Positions 10,501 to 23,100 of a stretch of 64,000 nt of DNA are shown here, piece by piece; the first letter of the stretch is position 1, and each line of letters opens with the position of its first letter. The DNA is from Cephalotus follicularis (taxonomy: Eukaryota > Streptophyta > Magnoliopsida > Oxalidales > Cephalotaceae). The notes below the pieces were generated by a model, which was not told the origin of the DNA, did not search any database, and saw only the letters and a list, made by a program, of their open reading frames with translations. Where the stretch lies: positions 181,305-245,304 of the forward strand of contig BDDD01000310.1 in the NCBI GenBank assembly GCA_001972305.1. The letters are read 5' to 3'. The translations under genes and the position numbers were made by a program.

Positions 10501-13500
10501 TAATGGATCGAAGGAGTTCAGGTAACAAGCCTTTCAAGTTCCTCAACTTCTAGGTAAAGGATGCTCGATTTATGGGCCTTGTGAACCATGTTTGGAAACA
10601 CAAGGTAGTTGGCAACCCGCTAGAATCAGTTTTATGTAAACTCAGGAACCTGAAAAGAGAGCTCAAGTATGTTTTTGGTAAACCCAACCCGAGTCCTAAG
10701 AGGGAGGCTCTTAGGGTGGAGTTAGATAGCATTCAAGCTAACCTCCTATCCGCCCCGTCAGATGCCGACCTTCTCCTCTAGGAAAAATTTCTTCTGTCCA
10801 AGCTGTGAAAAGCCAAAGAGGAGAAGGAGTCCTTCCTTAAGCAAAAGTCGCGTATTTCCTGGCTTAGGCTTGGGGACTCCAACACCAAATTTTTTCATAG
10901 ATCAGTTTCTGCCCTGCATCATAGGAATCACATTGGTAAGCTACAAAGATCTGACGGCAGCTGGCTGACTTCCTCATCTGAGATTGAGCAAGAAAGTGTT
11001 ATGTTCTTTAGAGGGCTCCTTGGGGAGCAGGGTCCTCCGGTCTCCTCCGTGTTTCAGCAGATGTATTCAAAGAAGCTAACAGAAGAACAAAAGGTGTTGT
11101 TGGGCAGGGGTATCTCGGAAGAAGAAATTAAGCATGCTTTTTGGGCTTTCAAACCTGACAATTCTCCGGGTCCGGACGGATTTAATGGGTTTTTCTTTAG
11201 GTCCGTGTGGTGAATTGTGGGAAGTGACGTCATAGCAGCTTGTAAGTTTTTCTTTGCTCATCCTTACATGCCTAAGGGGCTAAATGTTACTATTATCACC
11301 TTGGTGTCGAAATCGAAGAACTCTTGTAGCATGCATGATTTCAGACCCATCTCTTGCTGCAACTTCCTCTACAAAGTTCTGTCCAAGATTATAGCAGACA
11401 GACTCAAATGCTTCCTTGTTGATTTTGTGGATCCTGCTCAAACCGGCTTCATTCCAGGAAGAGTCATTAGAGACAATGTGCTCATTACACAGGAGTTGCT
11501 CAAGGGCTATGGTCAGAAAGGAGGTGTTCCCCATTGTGCCATCAAGGCAGACCTAAAGAAGGCCTATGACTCTATCAGCTGGGACTTCATTCTTCACCAG
11601 CTTAACATCATAGACTGCCCGCACCATGTCATTTCTTGGATCCAAGTCTGTATCTCCACCCCTCTCTTCTCAGTGGTGGTAAATGGTTCTCTCTGTGGTT
11701 TCTTTAAAGGGAAAAGAGGGCTTAGGCAAGGTGATCCGATGTCTCCCTTCCTTTTTGTGTTGGCCTTGGATGTGTTTTCTAGCTACTTGAAGGTTGTGTC
11801 TGCCAAAGAGGGCTTCTTGTTCCATCCTAGATGCAAGAGAACTGATATTACCCACCTGTTGTTTGCTGATGATATTCTTATGTTTTCTCAAGCGGATATT
11901 CATTCTGTGAATCTCCTCCTTGAAGGCATGAACCTCTTTTTAGAAGCATCTGGTATGAGCTTGAACCTTAGTAAATGTCTTGCAGTTTTTGGAAGTACCC
12001 CGAACAGGATCATGGAACAGATATGTGGCTCTCTGCGCTTCCAACCGGGTTCTCTCCCGGTAAGGGATCTTGGTCTCCCTCTTGTTTCTAGGAGGCTCTC
12101 AGTGATGGATTGCAAGTGCCTCGCCTTGAAGTTGGTAGATAAGATTCAGTCCTGGACCAACAAATGCCTGTCCTACTCAGGAAGGTTGCAGCTCATTCAG
12201 GCAACCCTGCTCGGTATTCAGAATTTCTGGATTAGCAATGCAATCCTTCCCAAAGCGACCTTGCTGCAATGTGAAAAGATTATGAAGACGTTCTTGTGGT
12301 TGGGGTCTGCGGTTAATAGGAGAGCTAAGGTCCCTTGGGCCACTGTTTGCTCTCCCAAGGCAGAAGGGGGGCTTGGAATTAGAAGGGTAATAGATTGTAA
12401 CAGGGCGGCTATGTTGAGGCTGATTTGGGATATCCTACAGGATAGACCTTCGCTATGGGTCAGGTGCAGCAAAGCAGAGATCCTAAAGAACTACTCCCTT
12501 TGGCAGGTGGAGCGTAAACAGTCTCTATCTATCACCTGGAAGTTTCTACTGGATCTCAGAGCTCAGGCAGTAAAAAATTTGGTATACTCTATTGGTAGCG
12601 AGTCCTCATGGTCCACTTGGCATGAACCTTGGTTCCAAAGTACAACGCTGGTTTCAAGGGCTATTTATGAATCGGGGCTTTCTCGAAATGCCTCTCTCGC
12701 TGAGGTTATCGCTGACTCGGCTTGGAACTGGCCTGCAAATGTGAGTCAATTGAGGGAAATTAGCCTAGCTTGTGAGGGCATTCCTATAGGGCAGTGTGAT
12801 TCCATCGATTGGCAAGCCAAAGGCCGGTCTTTCTCCTCCAAATTGGCTTGGGAGGCCGTTAGAGCCCAGCACTCGGAAGCCCCTTGGGAAAAATCTGTCT
12901 GCTTCCCTGGAGCTATTCCGAAGCATTCCTTTTGTATGTGGCTCACCTTTCACAAGGAGCATAGCACATTGGATAAGCTGCAGAGGCTTGGTATTGTACA
13001 GAGCAACCAATGTCCCTTCAATTGCGGTTTTGATGAGTCTATGAATCATTTGTTTTTTGAATGTCCCTTCACTAAAGCTGTGGGAGTGAAGTGTTGAAGC
13101 TTAACAATTGCCCATTCCCTTCTGTGTGGAGCTGGGAAAGCATGGCTTCTTGGGCCTTGGGGCGCACCAAAGGCAAGCGGTTCCATTGTAGGATGAGAAG
13201 ACTTGGGCTCGCCGCAACCATTTATCATTGCTGGAGGGAGAGGAATAACAGGGTTTTCAGGCAAACGGCGTATTACCTTCGATGTTGGAAGGAAAGCTTC
13301 TACCTGCAGGTATACTTTAGACTCTCCAACCAACAGAGCCATTGCAGAGAATTGGAAAATTGATGAAAGCGTATTTAGTAGGTCCAGTTTAGCGACTGGT
13401 TAGGGGTTCCGTATCGCCTTTCTAATGGAAGTATGGCTTGCAGGTGGTATGCTTGGCTTGCTGCCCCTGTTACATAGGTGTTTTGTCCAAGTTTTTGCGG

Positions 13501-14350
13501 GTTTCTTTTTGGTTTTTTGGTTGTATCTGGTTTTTGGCTGCTCTGGTTGTTTGCAGGTTCTCCCATTGTATTGGGTGACTTGGTTTTTTTTTTTTGGGCC
13601 TGCGTTTTCCTGAGGGTTTTTTTAACAGTGGTGATTATACTTAGAAAGAGTAATGCTTGATAAAAAGAGTATTGTTTGATAGCAAGACAGATTAGTTTTG
13701 GTTTTTGGCCCTTTCGGGATTTGTTTGTTTCCCTCATGGCTGCAGCATTTGTGGCGTTTTTGCCTGCTTGTAAAGGGAAGACATATATACCCCTTTTTCT
13801 CTATCTAATCAATATATATACTGAACTTTTCCAAAAAAAAAAAAAAAACCGTAACTTCAACAAAAATACCAAAATCGTCCTCCATAAACAATCATTTTCT
13901 ATTGACACAAAATCAATCAATCATTTACAATAATAAATAAATCAAAGTAAATTGTGTGACATAAATTACAAAAGTCGTTATCATACAGCACTAGTTATAT
14001 TAACAAAAATCCGCTACAGCACGAAACCGATCAAAATTTTCAAAATCATAGATAACAAAAAAGCCGCGAAATCAACATATATGCAACTACTCATAATTGA
14101 TTCAACAGAAATAACACTCGCTTTAACATAAATTCCAAAATCGTCCTCAATAACACACTCAATTGATTAAAATTTACAAAAATCATAGATTATGAAAAAA
14201 ACAGTGTAAACAACAAATCGAAGAGAGTTGAGTGAAAACGGTGCGTACTTCTTCAGCGAAAACGGAGATCTCGTTGAATTTCTCTTCAGCTTCTTGACGG
14301 ATGAACCTCACCATCTGCTGGATCTGCTTGGAGACATCTGCGTCGTTCAT
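7549..14350 (-). pseudogene. VHA-E: V-type H+-ATPase subunit E, decayed copy with LINE-filled intron 1
   Basis: Subunit E is a peripheral-stalk protein of the vacuolar proton pump. Exons on the minus strand are 14350-14249 (MNDADVSKQIQQMVRFIRQE...), 10381-10296 (KLRLVEAEKKKIWQEYERKQ...), 9616-9460, 9021-8827, 8573-8475 and about 7596-7549 (IRKLLF..., TGA). The order and sequence match plant VHA-E (about 230 aa). Several faults point to a pseudogene. The conserved EFNIE segment between exons 1 and 2 is missing at the LINE junction. Exon 4 is one base too long after VDHHV and runs into TAG. Exon 5 appears one base short near FRKN, with a displaced donor. The tail reads FGVLCRSWII rather than FGQVAA. 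Most splice sites are still good, so decay may be recent or partly assembly error. A TATA-like box lies near 14412-14419. Confidence 0.8.
10384..13848 (+). mobile_element. 5'-truncated LINE (L1-type), ORF2 remains
   Basis: The left end starts in the tail of the endonuclease domain (KKLDRVLANW, then VSDHSPV in another frame). The main open frame at 11217-13097 holds the reverse transcriptase: RPISCCNFLYKVLSKI, GFIPGRVIRDNV, KADLKKAYDSISWDF, GLRQGDPMSPFLF and the catalytic FADDILMFS. It is followed by a zinc-knuckle-like zf-RVT tail with CPFNCGFDESMNHLFFECPF. ORF1, most of the endonuclease and an RNase H domain are absent. Upstream coding is split over several frames, with a stop near 11213, so the copy is dead. 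It ends in a 16-A tail (13833-13848). CGCAACTTC (10374-10382) and CGTAACTTC (13850-13858) look like a diverged target duplication. It lies antisense to the host gene. Confidence 0.88.
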
Positions 14351-14770
14351 TTTCGTGGGATCGAATCACAAAGAATAGCTGTGATTTTGGATCGTGAATG
14401 AGAGGAGCAATTTTATAAGTGCCTTGATGCGAGATAAAGGTTATGTGAGAATTATGATTTTTTGTTTTTTATTCATTAATTTTTATTTTTCGATTATCTG
14501 AGTTTCGAATGTTACTGACATCTTTTGATAATTGCGTTCATGCCCTTTACGGTTTTCCAAATTCATAGTTTTTCCCTAAAGTGTGTGTAAATGCAATTAT
14601 TTTCCAAAACTTATTTTCCCTAAAGTTTGCCCTTAAACGCCCCGACGTCGTTTCCATTTTTCTTTCGACATATCCATATCCCTCTCACTGAACTCGGCCA
14701 CCACTCACCGGCCTCTCCCACTCTCACTCCGTTGGTTAGCATCTCTCGCTACCAAAACTTGTTCAAGGTA
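14351..14770. promoter_or_regulatory. Divergent promoter region between VHA-E copy and SWIM gene
   Basis: The V-ATPase E start codon (14350, minus strand) and the presumed leader of the SWIM gene (+ strand, about 14690-14769, C/T-rich with CTCTCCCACTCTCACTCC) are separated by roughly 0.35 kb. A TATA-like TATAAAAT on the minus strand near 14412-14419 would suit the E gene. No clear TATA box is seen for the SWIM side. A shared bidirectional promoter is inference from spacing only. Confidence 0.35.
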
Positions 14771-15147
14771 TTTTTTCAGTGTTAGTTTTCTTTATTTGTT
14801 TTTCTATCTTTGACCTATTTGCGGCATTAACCATGGTGAATTGTTTCTTAACCTATGATTCTCGTTACCTTTGGTTTTATGGATTCTACGCAGGTACACG
14901 ACCTCATCGTCACCAACCGCATATAGCTCGACGACTTCTTCTATGTCTAGCCACTGCCTCGACTTCGACTCCACCATTCCCGTGTGACTCTCCTCTCTTC
15001 TCAGGTACCCAAATATGTGCGTGTTGTCCAATGGGGTTTCAATTTTAAGAGTGCTCTGTCAATTTTATTGTTTTTTAGTTGTGTTATGTTCATTCACTAT
15101 TGTGTTAAATTATGAATTAGATTGGGAGACGATTATCCATTAAAGCT

Positions 15148-15376
15148 GCGTTTGAGAAACCATGGTTTTTGCTTTTGCTTTTGTTTTTTTTTTATTTGAT
15201 AACTTTTTAAGCTAAAACCAAAACTTACAGATCTTCAGTTTTTAGCTTTCTTGATGATTATATAAATTCAAAAACTAAAAATTAAGTTATTCTAAATTTT
15301 GATTTTAACTAGAAATAAAATTAAAAAAAGTTAAAAGTAAAAGCAAAAAGCTAAAAATGATGATTCCCAAACTCAC
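15148..15376. mobile_element. Small MITE with about 40-bp imperfect inverted ends
   Basis: The left end GCGTTTGAGAAACCATGG with TTTTTGCTTTTGCTTTT is mirrored on the right by AAAAGCAAAAAGCTAAAAATG then ATGATTCCCAAACTCAC. The 229-bp, AT-rich, coding-free body fits a MITE. The target duplication is not clear. It lies in the 5' leader or leader intron of the SWIM gene. Confidence 0.6.
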
Positions 15377-15450
15377 CTTTACCTTTCTCCTCTCAAGCAA
15401 AGGTAAACAAAGCTTTTGCTGAAATACCTGTTTTGTTTTGTTTTTTAATT

Positions 15451-15453
<3 letters not shown>

Positions 15454-15498
<45 letters not shown>
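15454..15498. repeat. (CT)n microsatellite, about 22 units
   Basis: Uninterrupted TC/CT run in the presumed 5' leader intron of the SWIM gene. Pyrimidine runs of this kind are common near plant transcription starts; no further role is visible. Confidence 0.9.
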
Positions 15499-15503
<5 letters not shown>

Positions 15504-15831
15504 AGTTTCATTTTAATTGTTTTTGTTAACTCTTAAGATTTTTATTGCAATATGGATGGCGTGGATTTAAGTTTGTGCATCAGTGGTTTCCTTTGTTTTC
15601 ATATAATAATAATAATGCAACGAGGGGTAGCGTGCAACTTGCGTGTAGTGAGAGGATCATTATGCCGAGCTCTGTCAAAACTTGCTTTATTGTGTATGCT
15701 GTTTCTTGTTATGTACTCCAACATTTTCATTCTTATTCTTTGTCTAAATTATGGTAGTTCTGTCCTATTTGTTTTGCAGATATGGTGCAAAATATTTTAC
15801 TGTTTCTATTTCTTCTGCAAGTGGCTTGACG

Positions 15832-18820
15832 ATGGAGGATATAGTTGAAAATTTATTTGATATTCCGGTGCAAGATCCACCAGAGGAGGATTTCTCTTTC
15901 AACGATTTGACTTGGACCAAATTCGGCACTGTTGAGCACAATGATGATGTGGCACTCATTCCTTATGCACGAGTTGATTCATTTATTATTGGAGAATGCT
16001 CTAACGTAGAATGTCCGACACGGTTTCATATCGAGAGGGGAAGAAAAAGAGAAACTGGTAGCTTGAAGGAGTACAAGGATGATGAGTATTTGGAATATCG
16101 GCAGTAAGTTACTCACTTGTTATATTACTTTTGCTACTTTCGTCATTATTTTGTTTTTCTTCTATGTTTATTTTGCATGTCATTGACTGTATATAATAAT
16201 GCAGTTCCAACATGCATCTTTAAAATTTACAGCATTTGTGATTCTTTTATCAGGTTCTCAACTTAGGAACTTGTTTTTGACTATGACTCTTGCCGTGTCA
16301 ACTATTTTACATTTTCAGAATCTAAGACATTTATAAGTTGGCAACAGGAGACTGGATACCGGAAACGTATATCGTAGGAAAACTTTGGGAATTCTTATCT
16401 TGTTCTGTTTCAGTTACTCTTAAATTTGAAGTGAACACTGTAACAGATATGTGACACCTTGCTATGTATGACCATGCATTTAAACGTAATATTTGTCTGG
16501 CAACTTGATATATGGGGCATTGAGCAGTACGGGTTTAGATGGTAATAAAAGGATATAACTTTATCCTTCATACTGGAATGGAATTTTCTTAAAGCTAAAC
16601 TAAGCTCTTATGTTGATTTTCGTCTTCAATGGTGAAGGTATTGGTGTTCTTTTGGTCCTGAAAATTATGGGGAAGGTGGAGAATTATTGCCTAGTCGAAG
16701 ATATCGACTTAACACTAGAAATCGTGCTGCTAGACCTCAATCCATGCGAGGCTGTACATGCCACTTCGTAGTGAAGCGCCTTTATGCTCGTCCATCACTT
16801 GCACTTTTAATTTACAACAACAGGCGTCATGTAAACAAATCCGGTGTTGTCTGCCATGGGCCACTTGATCAGGATGCCATCGGCCCTGGTGCCAAAAAAA
16901 TTCCATATATTTGTAATGAGATTCAGCAGCAAACAATGTCTATGATCTATCTTGGCATCCCTGAAGAGAGCGTCTTGGAGAAACACATTGAGGGGATTCA
17001 ACGATACTGTGGTTCAAATGCAAATGTCAATAGCCTTGCTTCCCAGTATGTCCAGAAACTATGGATGATAATCAAACGGTCTAGCCATGAATTGGATCTT
17101 GATGATCAAGCTAGCATCCGGATGTGGGTCGAACGCAATAAAAAATCCATATTCTTTTATCAGGATTCTTCCGAATCAGATTCTTTTATCCTGGGAATTC
17201 AAACAGAATGGCAGATGCAACAAATGATTCGTTTTGGGCATCGAAGTCTCATTGCAGCTGATTCGACATTTGGCATAAAGAGGCTTAAGGTAATCCATGC
17301 ATAAATCATCTTTTGCACAGAATTTTATAAACTATGGACGTGGGAATTAATGAAATGATCTGTTTGAATGGCAGTATCCCTTGTGTACGCTTCTTGTTTT
17401 TGATTCGAGACAGCATGCCCTGCCTGTTGCATGGGTCATCACACGTAGCTTTGCGAAGCCAGATGTGGCCAAGTGGATGAAATCTCTAGTTGATCGAGCT
17501 CGTAGTGTAGATCCAGGATGGAGGATCAGTGGATTTTTGATTGATGATGCTGCGGCTGAGATTGATCCCATAAGGCAGGACCCTCTTGCTTGGAGGCTTC
17601 TCTTCATTGAAGTAACCATGATTTTGCGCACATTCTTATATCTTGTACTGACTGGTTTTTCAGGGATATATTTGGTTCTCCTGTACTCTTCTCCCTCTGG
17701 CGTGTTCGTAGATCATGGCTGAGGAACATTGTTAAAAGATGCAGTAACATTGAAGTCCAAAGGGAGTTATTTAAATGTCTGGGTAAATTAGTCTACAGCA
17801 TTTGGGGTGGTTTTGATACGCTGATTGCTTTGGAAGAATTGATTCACGATTTTGTTGATCAAACAGCCTTCATAAAATATTTCAAGGCATCTTGGGTGCC
17901 TAAGATTGGTTAGATCTCTCTCTCTCTCACATAGACACTGACTGACAACCACACGCATGCACTCACTGCATGGAATTGCCTTGCAATTTGTGTCTATTCT
18001 AATTGTTGTTAGTTTTTGTTTAACAGATATGTGGCTTTCAACAATGAAAACTCTTCCACTTGCAAGTCAGGAAGCATCAGGTGCCATAGAAGCCTATCAT
18101 GTTAAGCTGAAAGCCAAGCTGTTTGATGATTCACATCTTGGTGCGTTTCAGAGAGTTGACTGGCTAGTGCACAAGCTGACGACTGAGTTGCATTCAAGCT
18201 ACTGGCTTGACCGCTATGCAGATGAAAGTGATTCATTTCAAAATGTCAAGGAGGAATATATTTCTTCTACATCATGGCACAGGGCTTTGCAAATTCCTGA
18301 TTCTGCTGTTACCTTGGATGATAAGGACCATCTATTTGCCAAAGTTTTAAGCCAGAAAGACGGCAGTTTAACACATGTGGTTTGGAATCCTGGATCAGAA
18401 TTTGCTTTCTGTGACTGTGCATGGTCAATGCAAGGAAACCTTTGTAAGCATGTCATCAAGGTTAACATGATTTGCGAAAATCATCAAGGTTATCAACCCT
18501 CCATGTCTATGCAGTCATTCAAAGAGATAGTAATGAATCTATTGAAAAAACCAATAGACGACTCAGTTGCACTAGATCAGTCAGTGGCCTGGACCCACCA
18601 GATACTTGATCAAATTAAACAACTCGTTGAACTGAATAGTTCAAACGATATTGGGACTGTGGTTCATAGGATGCCACTAAAATGGGTTTCTAAGAAAGTA
18701 AGAACATCTGTTGGAATACCATCATCTACCCTAGCTTTTCTATCTAGTTCCAAGAGTACAAAGAATGCCGTTGCTAGTAGAAAAAATCGAAAGCGAAAAA
18801 GGTTATCAAGATTGAGATAA
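15832..18820 (+). CDS. SWIM zinc-finger protein derived from a MULE transposase
   Basis: Exons 15832-16103, 16638-17289, 17375-17574, 17664-17908 and 18027-18820 join into an open 720-aa frame. From memory it closely matches the single-copy plant family of Arabidopsis At1g60560. An N-terminal region (ECSNVECPTRFHIERGRKRE, then RGCTCHFVVKRL) precedes a MULE-type transposase core with candidate acidic residues at ADSTFGIK (about 300), LIDDAAAE (about 365) and SGAIEAYH (Glu478). A SWIM zinc finger, CDCAWSMQGNLCKH (about 585-599), follows, then a basic tail (RKNRKRKRLSRLR). There are no terminal repeats, and there are introns, so this is a domesticated host gene, presumably nuclear. The start is chosen at MEDIVENLFDIP, just inside an exon with acceptor near 15779. 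Intron 3 (17575-17663) uses a GC donor. Leader exons probably lie at about 14690-14769 and 14896-15009. Confidence 0.9.
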
Positions 18821-20157
18821 TTGCAAGAGTAGGTAGATATGGGATGCTTCTTGAACAGTTCTGACATGTGCAAACGGGATTTTTGCAACGTTGTTCTGTT
18901 TCTATTTCAGGTGTTGATCATCCCAACTCCTTTTCTGTTGGATTATTGCCCTAAATTCTGATCTACGTGCCATCAGCATAGAATACCCACTGCCACAACT
19001 GATGATGTGTATTGATATGGGTGTTGAAAGAGTAAAGGTTCTTTGGAGGGGACTGAAGGTGTGTCTGGATATTCTCCTTGTGCGTTCTTATTTGGTTGCA
19101 TTTCTAGCGGGCACTTTTGAAAGGGTAACTGCCAAGATTTGCTTCAGATATTTAGAAGGCTTCTCGAGTACATAATTTTTGGCTTCTTCAGCTTCTGGTT
19201 GATTGCCTTACCTCTATTTGTTCATTATTTTTTTGAGGTTACTCAAGTACACTTTTTTTTTTATTATTTATAAAAAAGAAGTACACCACAGGAAATATGT
19301 AGACTAACGATTTTATATTACATGGAAAGATTTGTCTCGCATGCTAAACTTTGAGTTTGGAGAACCTAGGTGAAATTTTTTGTAAAGCTGGCAGGTTGGA
19401 ATTATGAAGCAGGTTTGGTTCAGGGTAAACGTTGTCAGAGTTTAAGCCTCCCTAACAGTGAAATTTATGGCACGTTTTCCCTTATATCAGACTTGTACAA
19501 ATAAGGGATAAAACCCTGGCTTTTTCCTACACCGTCTCTTTAATTTCAGTTGACTGATTAGAAACCCAAAACAGGGTATATAAAAGGTAGTCCCTCTTTT
19601 ATATATATAAAGTCACTCCTTAGATAATCTCTCTTTTTTATATATATAAAGTTACCCTTTACATTGGATCCAACGATTACGAATCTAAACCACAAATCAT
19701 AAACCTAGTAATTGTGCGTATTTAAAGCATTTCGATACCATGAACAATTGGAATCTTGTTTTTGGTATAGGCAACTGTTGAATGATGGATTAGTTTAGTC
19801 TGTTCTTATTGTTAATAAATTAATTTCAATTTGTCTTTTTCATGGAATTCATTTCCTTTCCTCCCCCTCCCTATATAAATCATAGGGTAGATACGGGGCA
19901 ATTTTTAGTAGGAATACTAGGTTAGCTCATTCATTTGCCAAATAAATAAGCAACCACCACAACAACCTTCACAGGTTGTACAAAACTCATTCGTTCACCA
20001 ACTATAACTAACTAGTAACGACTCCTCTCTCTTCATTTGCTTTTTATATATTAAATTCATAACCGTAATCTCTCCAGATCAGACACGGTGTATTATATAA
20101 TAATTCCAAGCGATATTTTAAACATTTCCAATCCATCTTCACTTTTTAACATTCACT
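18821..20157. other. Spacer between the SWIM and HPGT genes
   Basis: The first few hundred bases are probably the 3' untranslated region of the SWIM gene, possibly with a spliced 3' UTR (acceptor-like tttcag near 18905). A 30-40 bp AT-rich motif with TATATATATAAAG is duplicated near 19595 and 19640. The rest looks like the promoter of the downstream gene. No coding region is seen. Confidence 0.5.
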
Positions 20158-23100
20158 ATGACACAAATGCGTAACCGGATATCCAATAACCGCCAATTCG
20201 GTTTGGGTTTTAAGTCTCCCGTTTCGGCCCTGATTCTTGCCTTCTTTGCTACTATGGCTACCATTTTTGTTGCTGGACGGTTAGTTAGTTATTCCTTTTT
20301 TTTTTCCTTTTCATTTCTCTCTCTCCCTCTCTCCTTTTTTTAAATATTAATCATAAGAATATTTTATTGAGAATGTGTTACTGATAGTTTATGGCAGGAT
20401 GCAGAGTATAGAGCATTAATGATTCAAGAGCTTGATAAGGGAACTGTTCAGGTTTATTTGTAGTTCTACTAACATCTTGTGTTATTAATCTCTTTAGTTC
20501 CATGTTATTATTGATATTTCATCTAATTTTATGCACAACAGTTTCATGGAATTTAAGCTCAGTTGCTGTTGAATCTCAAACTTTGAACTGAAATATCACT
20601 TATCATTATTGTTTTTTTGCATTCTATTTTAGTTCCTAGAGAAGTGATAGCGTCACTCTTCAGAGCATATAAATAAAAGTGTGACAATCTCCACGGCAAT
20701 TTCTCTTCCTCACATTACGTCCTTTGCATAATACTTGTTGAATCATTAGCTAATATATACGTAAATCAAACTTTAAAGCCAATATATAGGATAATTTAAG
20801 CTATTGTGAAGTTAAGATGTATTAGTTGGAAAGTTAGATAAGGCAAATGGATTTTCGATTTCAGGGTCAAACTTCCATCTCTGTTGATGACACACTAAAA
20901 CTTATAACCTGCAGGTAATTTTTCTTATTTTTATTTTTTATGTAAATTATAGGATCATATTAGGCAGAATAGACTGTTAGGTTTATGGTGGTGGCTCTTT
21001 TATTTTGTAGGGAACAACGGAAGAGGTTATCGGCTATCCAGATGGACTTGGCTGCAGCTAGACAGGAAGATTTTGTATCAAAGTACTCATCAGATAATCA
21101 CGGTACGAAGTATCAGAAAAAGCTTTTAGCGGTTATTGGAATTATTACAACGTTCGGCCACAAGAGAAAAAGGGATGCAATTCGGAGGTTATGGATGTCA
21201 AGTGGTATACTTCTTTGTGATCCTCTTGTAAATTTTTTACTATTGGCAGTGCCCATTTCTTTTGTGTTTGGAATTCCATCTTCAGTGGGTGCCAAAACAT
21301 GAACTTGCGATGCCTAGGGTTTGGAGGCTCATGAGGTTTTTGGTATATGGCTATAAAAATATTACTCTAATGTTATCATATCTGTTTTCTAAGCTGTATT
21401 ATGTCTTAAGTTAGTACTAATCAGAAAAAGGTAGCTCATTAAAGTGATAGTGGAAGCTCAAGTTGAGACATGCCATGAAGCAGTTGTTTTAGGCAATTTA
21501 GTCACTAAAACTCATTTAAGAGAAGTTAAGGCATTGGATGACAAAGATTAAATATTTTTTTAATGGATCTAAATCCAGTGTCGTGGAGAACAACCTGCAC
21601 TTTCAATTTGGGGAATCAATGATGAGTAAGTGGTGGAATAGCTCCTGTGACTAGTCAATATTGATTAGGTTGGGTGGCCCATTAATTGGAACCGGAGAAT
21701 GATTGCTAGGATGTAATTGTTGTTGAAAATGGTTCAATTCCATGAGGCAAATCAAAAAGGGTGTAGATAAATTTGGTGGAAATTATGTGTTAACGTGCAT
21801 ACTGGTGGCAGTCAAGCACAGTTATTTGCTAAAGACTGAGATTTGACTTATCCACAGTTTTCCGGTAAATTCATGAACAAATTTGGTTTTGTGTACATAG
21901 AGGATATAAACATATCTATGCGTCTATCTAGTCAGGTTAATATGTCTACTTATGAAAAGAATAAAATATGATAAAATTGGTTGGTCATTGGTATGTTGCC
22001 TGAATGGCATGCCCTTTGTGATCTTCTAGTCACCACATCTCAGCTTAAATTTTGTAGTTTTCCATTTTATCAATCATCTATTCAATAAGCCTGTAACCTT
22101 TGGTTTTCAGTGTAGCTGTTGTCAAGTTCCTCTTGCTACAGCTTGCTAGGTACATTTTATTTTCATAATATGTAACGAGTCCCTTACTAAGACTGGGAAA
22201 GTTTAATTTCATCATGCACACATAAGGCTTGGACGTCTGAGGATTGACCATACATATGTGGGATACTTTGTATTGGTCTGACTTCCTATATCTTGCTATT
22301 TCTAATGGTGAATTTGATACCTCATGCAAAGTTTAATCTATGGATAATTATGCGCAGATGCAGCTTTAAAAAGATTGGAGGATGAAAAGGGAATTGTTGT
22401 ACGATTTGTTATAGGAAGAAGGTCTCTGTTTTGATGATCCGTATTATACATATAAAATATTTTTTTACAATTGTCTGCTTAGTGAATTGTTTAAGCTTAT
22501 TTATTACAGTGGAAATCATGGGGACAAAATGGACATGGAGATTGACAATGAAAATAGGGAGACCAAGGACTTCATTGTTCTTGTACGTAAATCTATTGAT
22601 ACTTTTTCCTTTCTTTAGTATACTCAGCAGGATTTGAAGATGAATAAATTCTCATCTTTTGGGGATGTAAATTATGTTATATTATACAATTGAGTCTGAA
22701 CATCTAAATGTATATATATATATGCGTGAAAGCCTATGTACTAGATTAGTTGATTTGTGTATCATGCATATTCTAGTTGGCAGTTTGGCAACTTGTTCAG
22801 TGATAGATAAGTTTGAGAGCCAAGTATTTGTTTGTTATTCTTTATTCTTATTGGCTTTAACAGGATGCTCATGTGGAGGCACCTGAGGAGCTCCCAAAGA
22901 AGGCAAAATCATTCTTTATACATGCTTTAGAGAACTGGGATGCTGAGTTCTATGCTAAGGTCACTGATGACGTTTATTTTAAAATTGGTATGTAGATCTT
23001 ATCATTAAATATAAAAAGTGAATTAATCTGCTAGAACTAGAACCTTTGTAGGTTGTCAAAAAACAACCATTCACTGCCTCGCCGGTAAGCTAAGAGGAAA

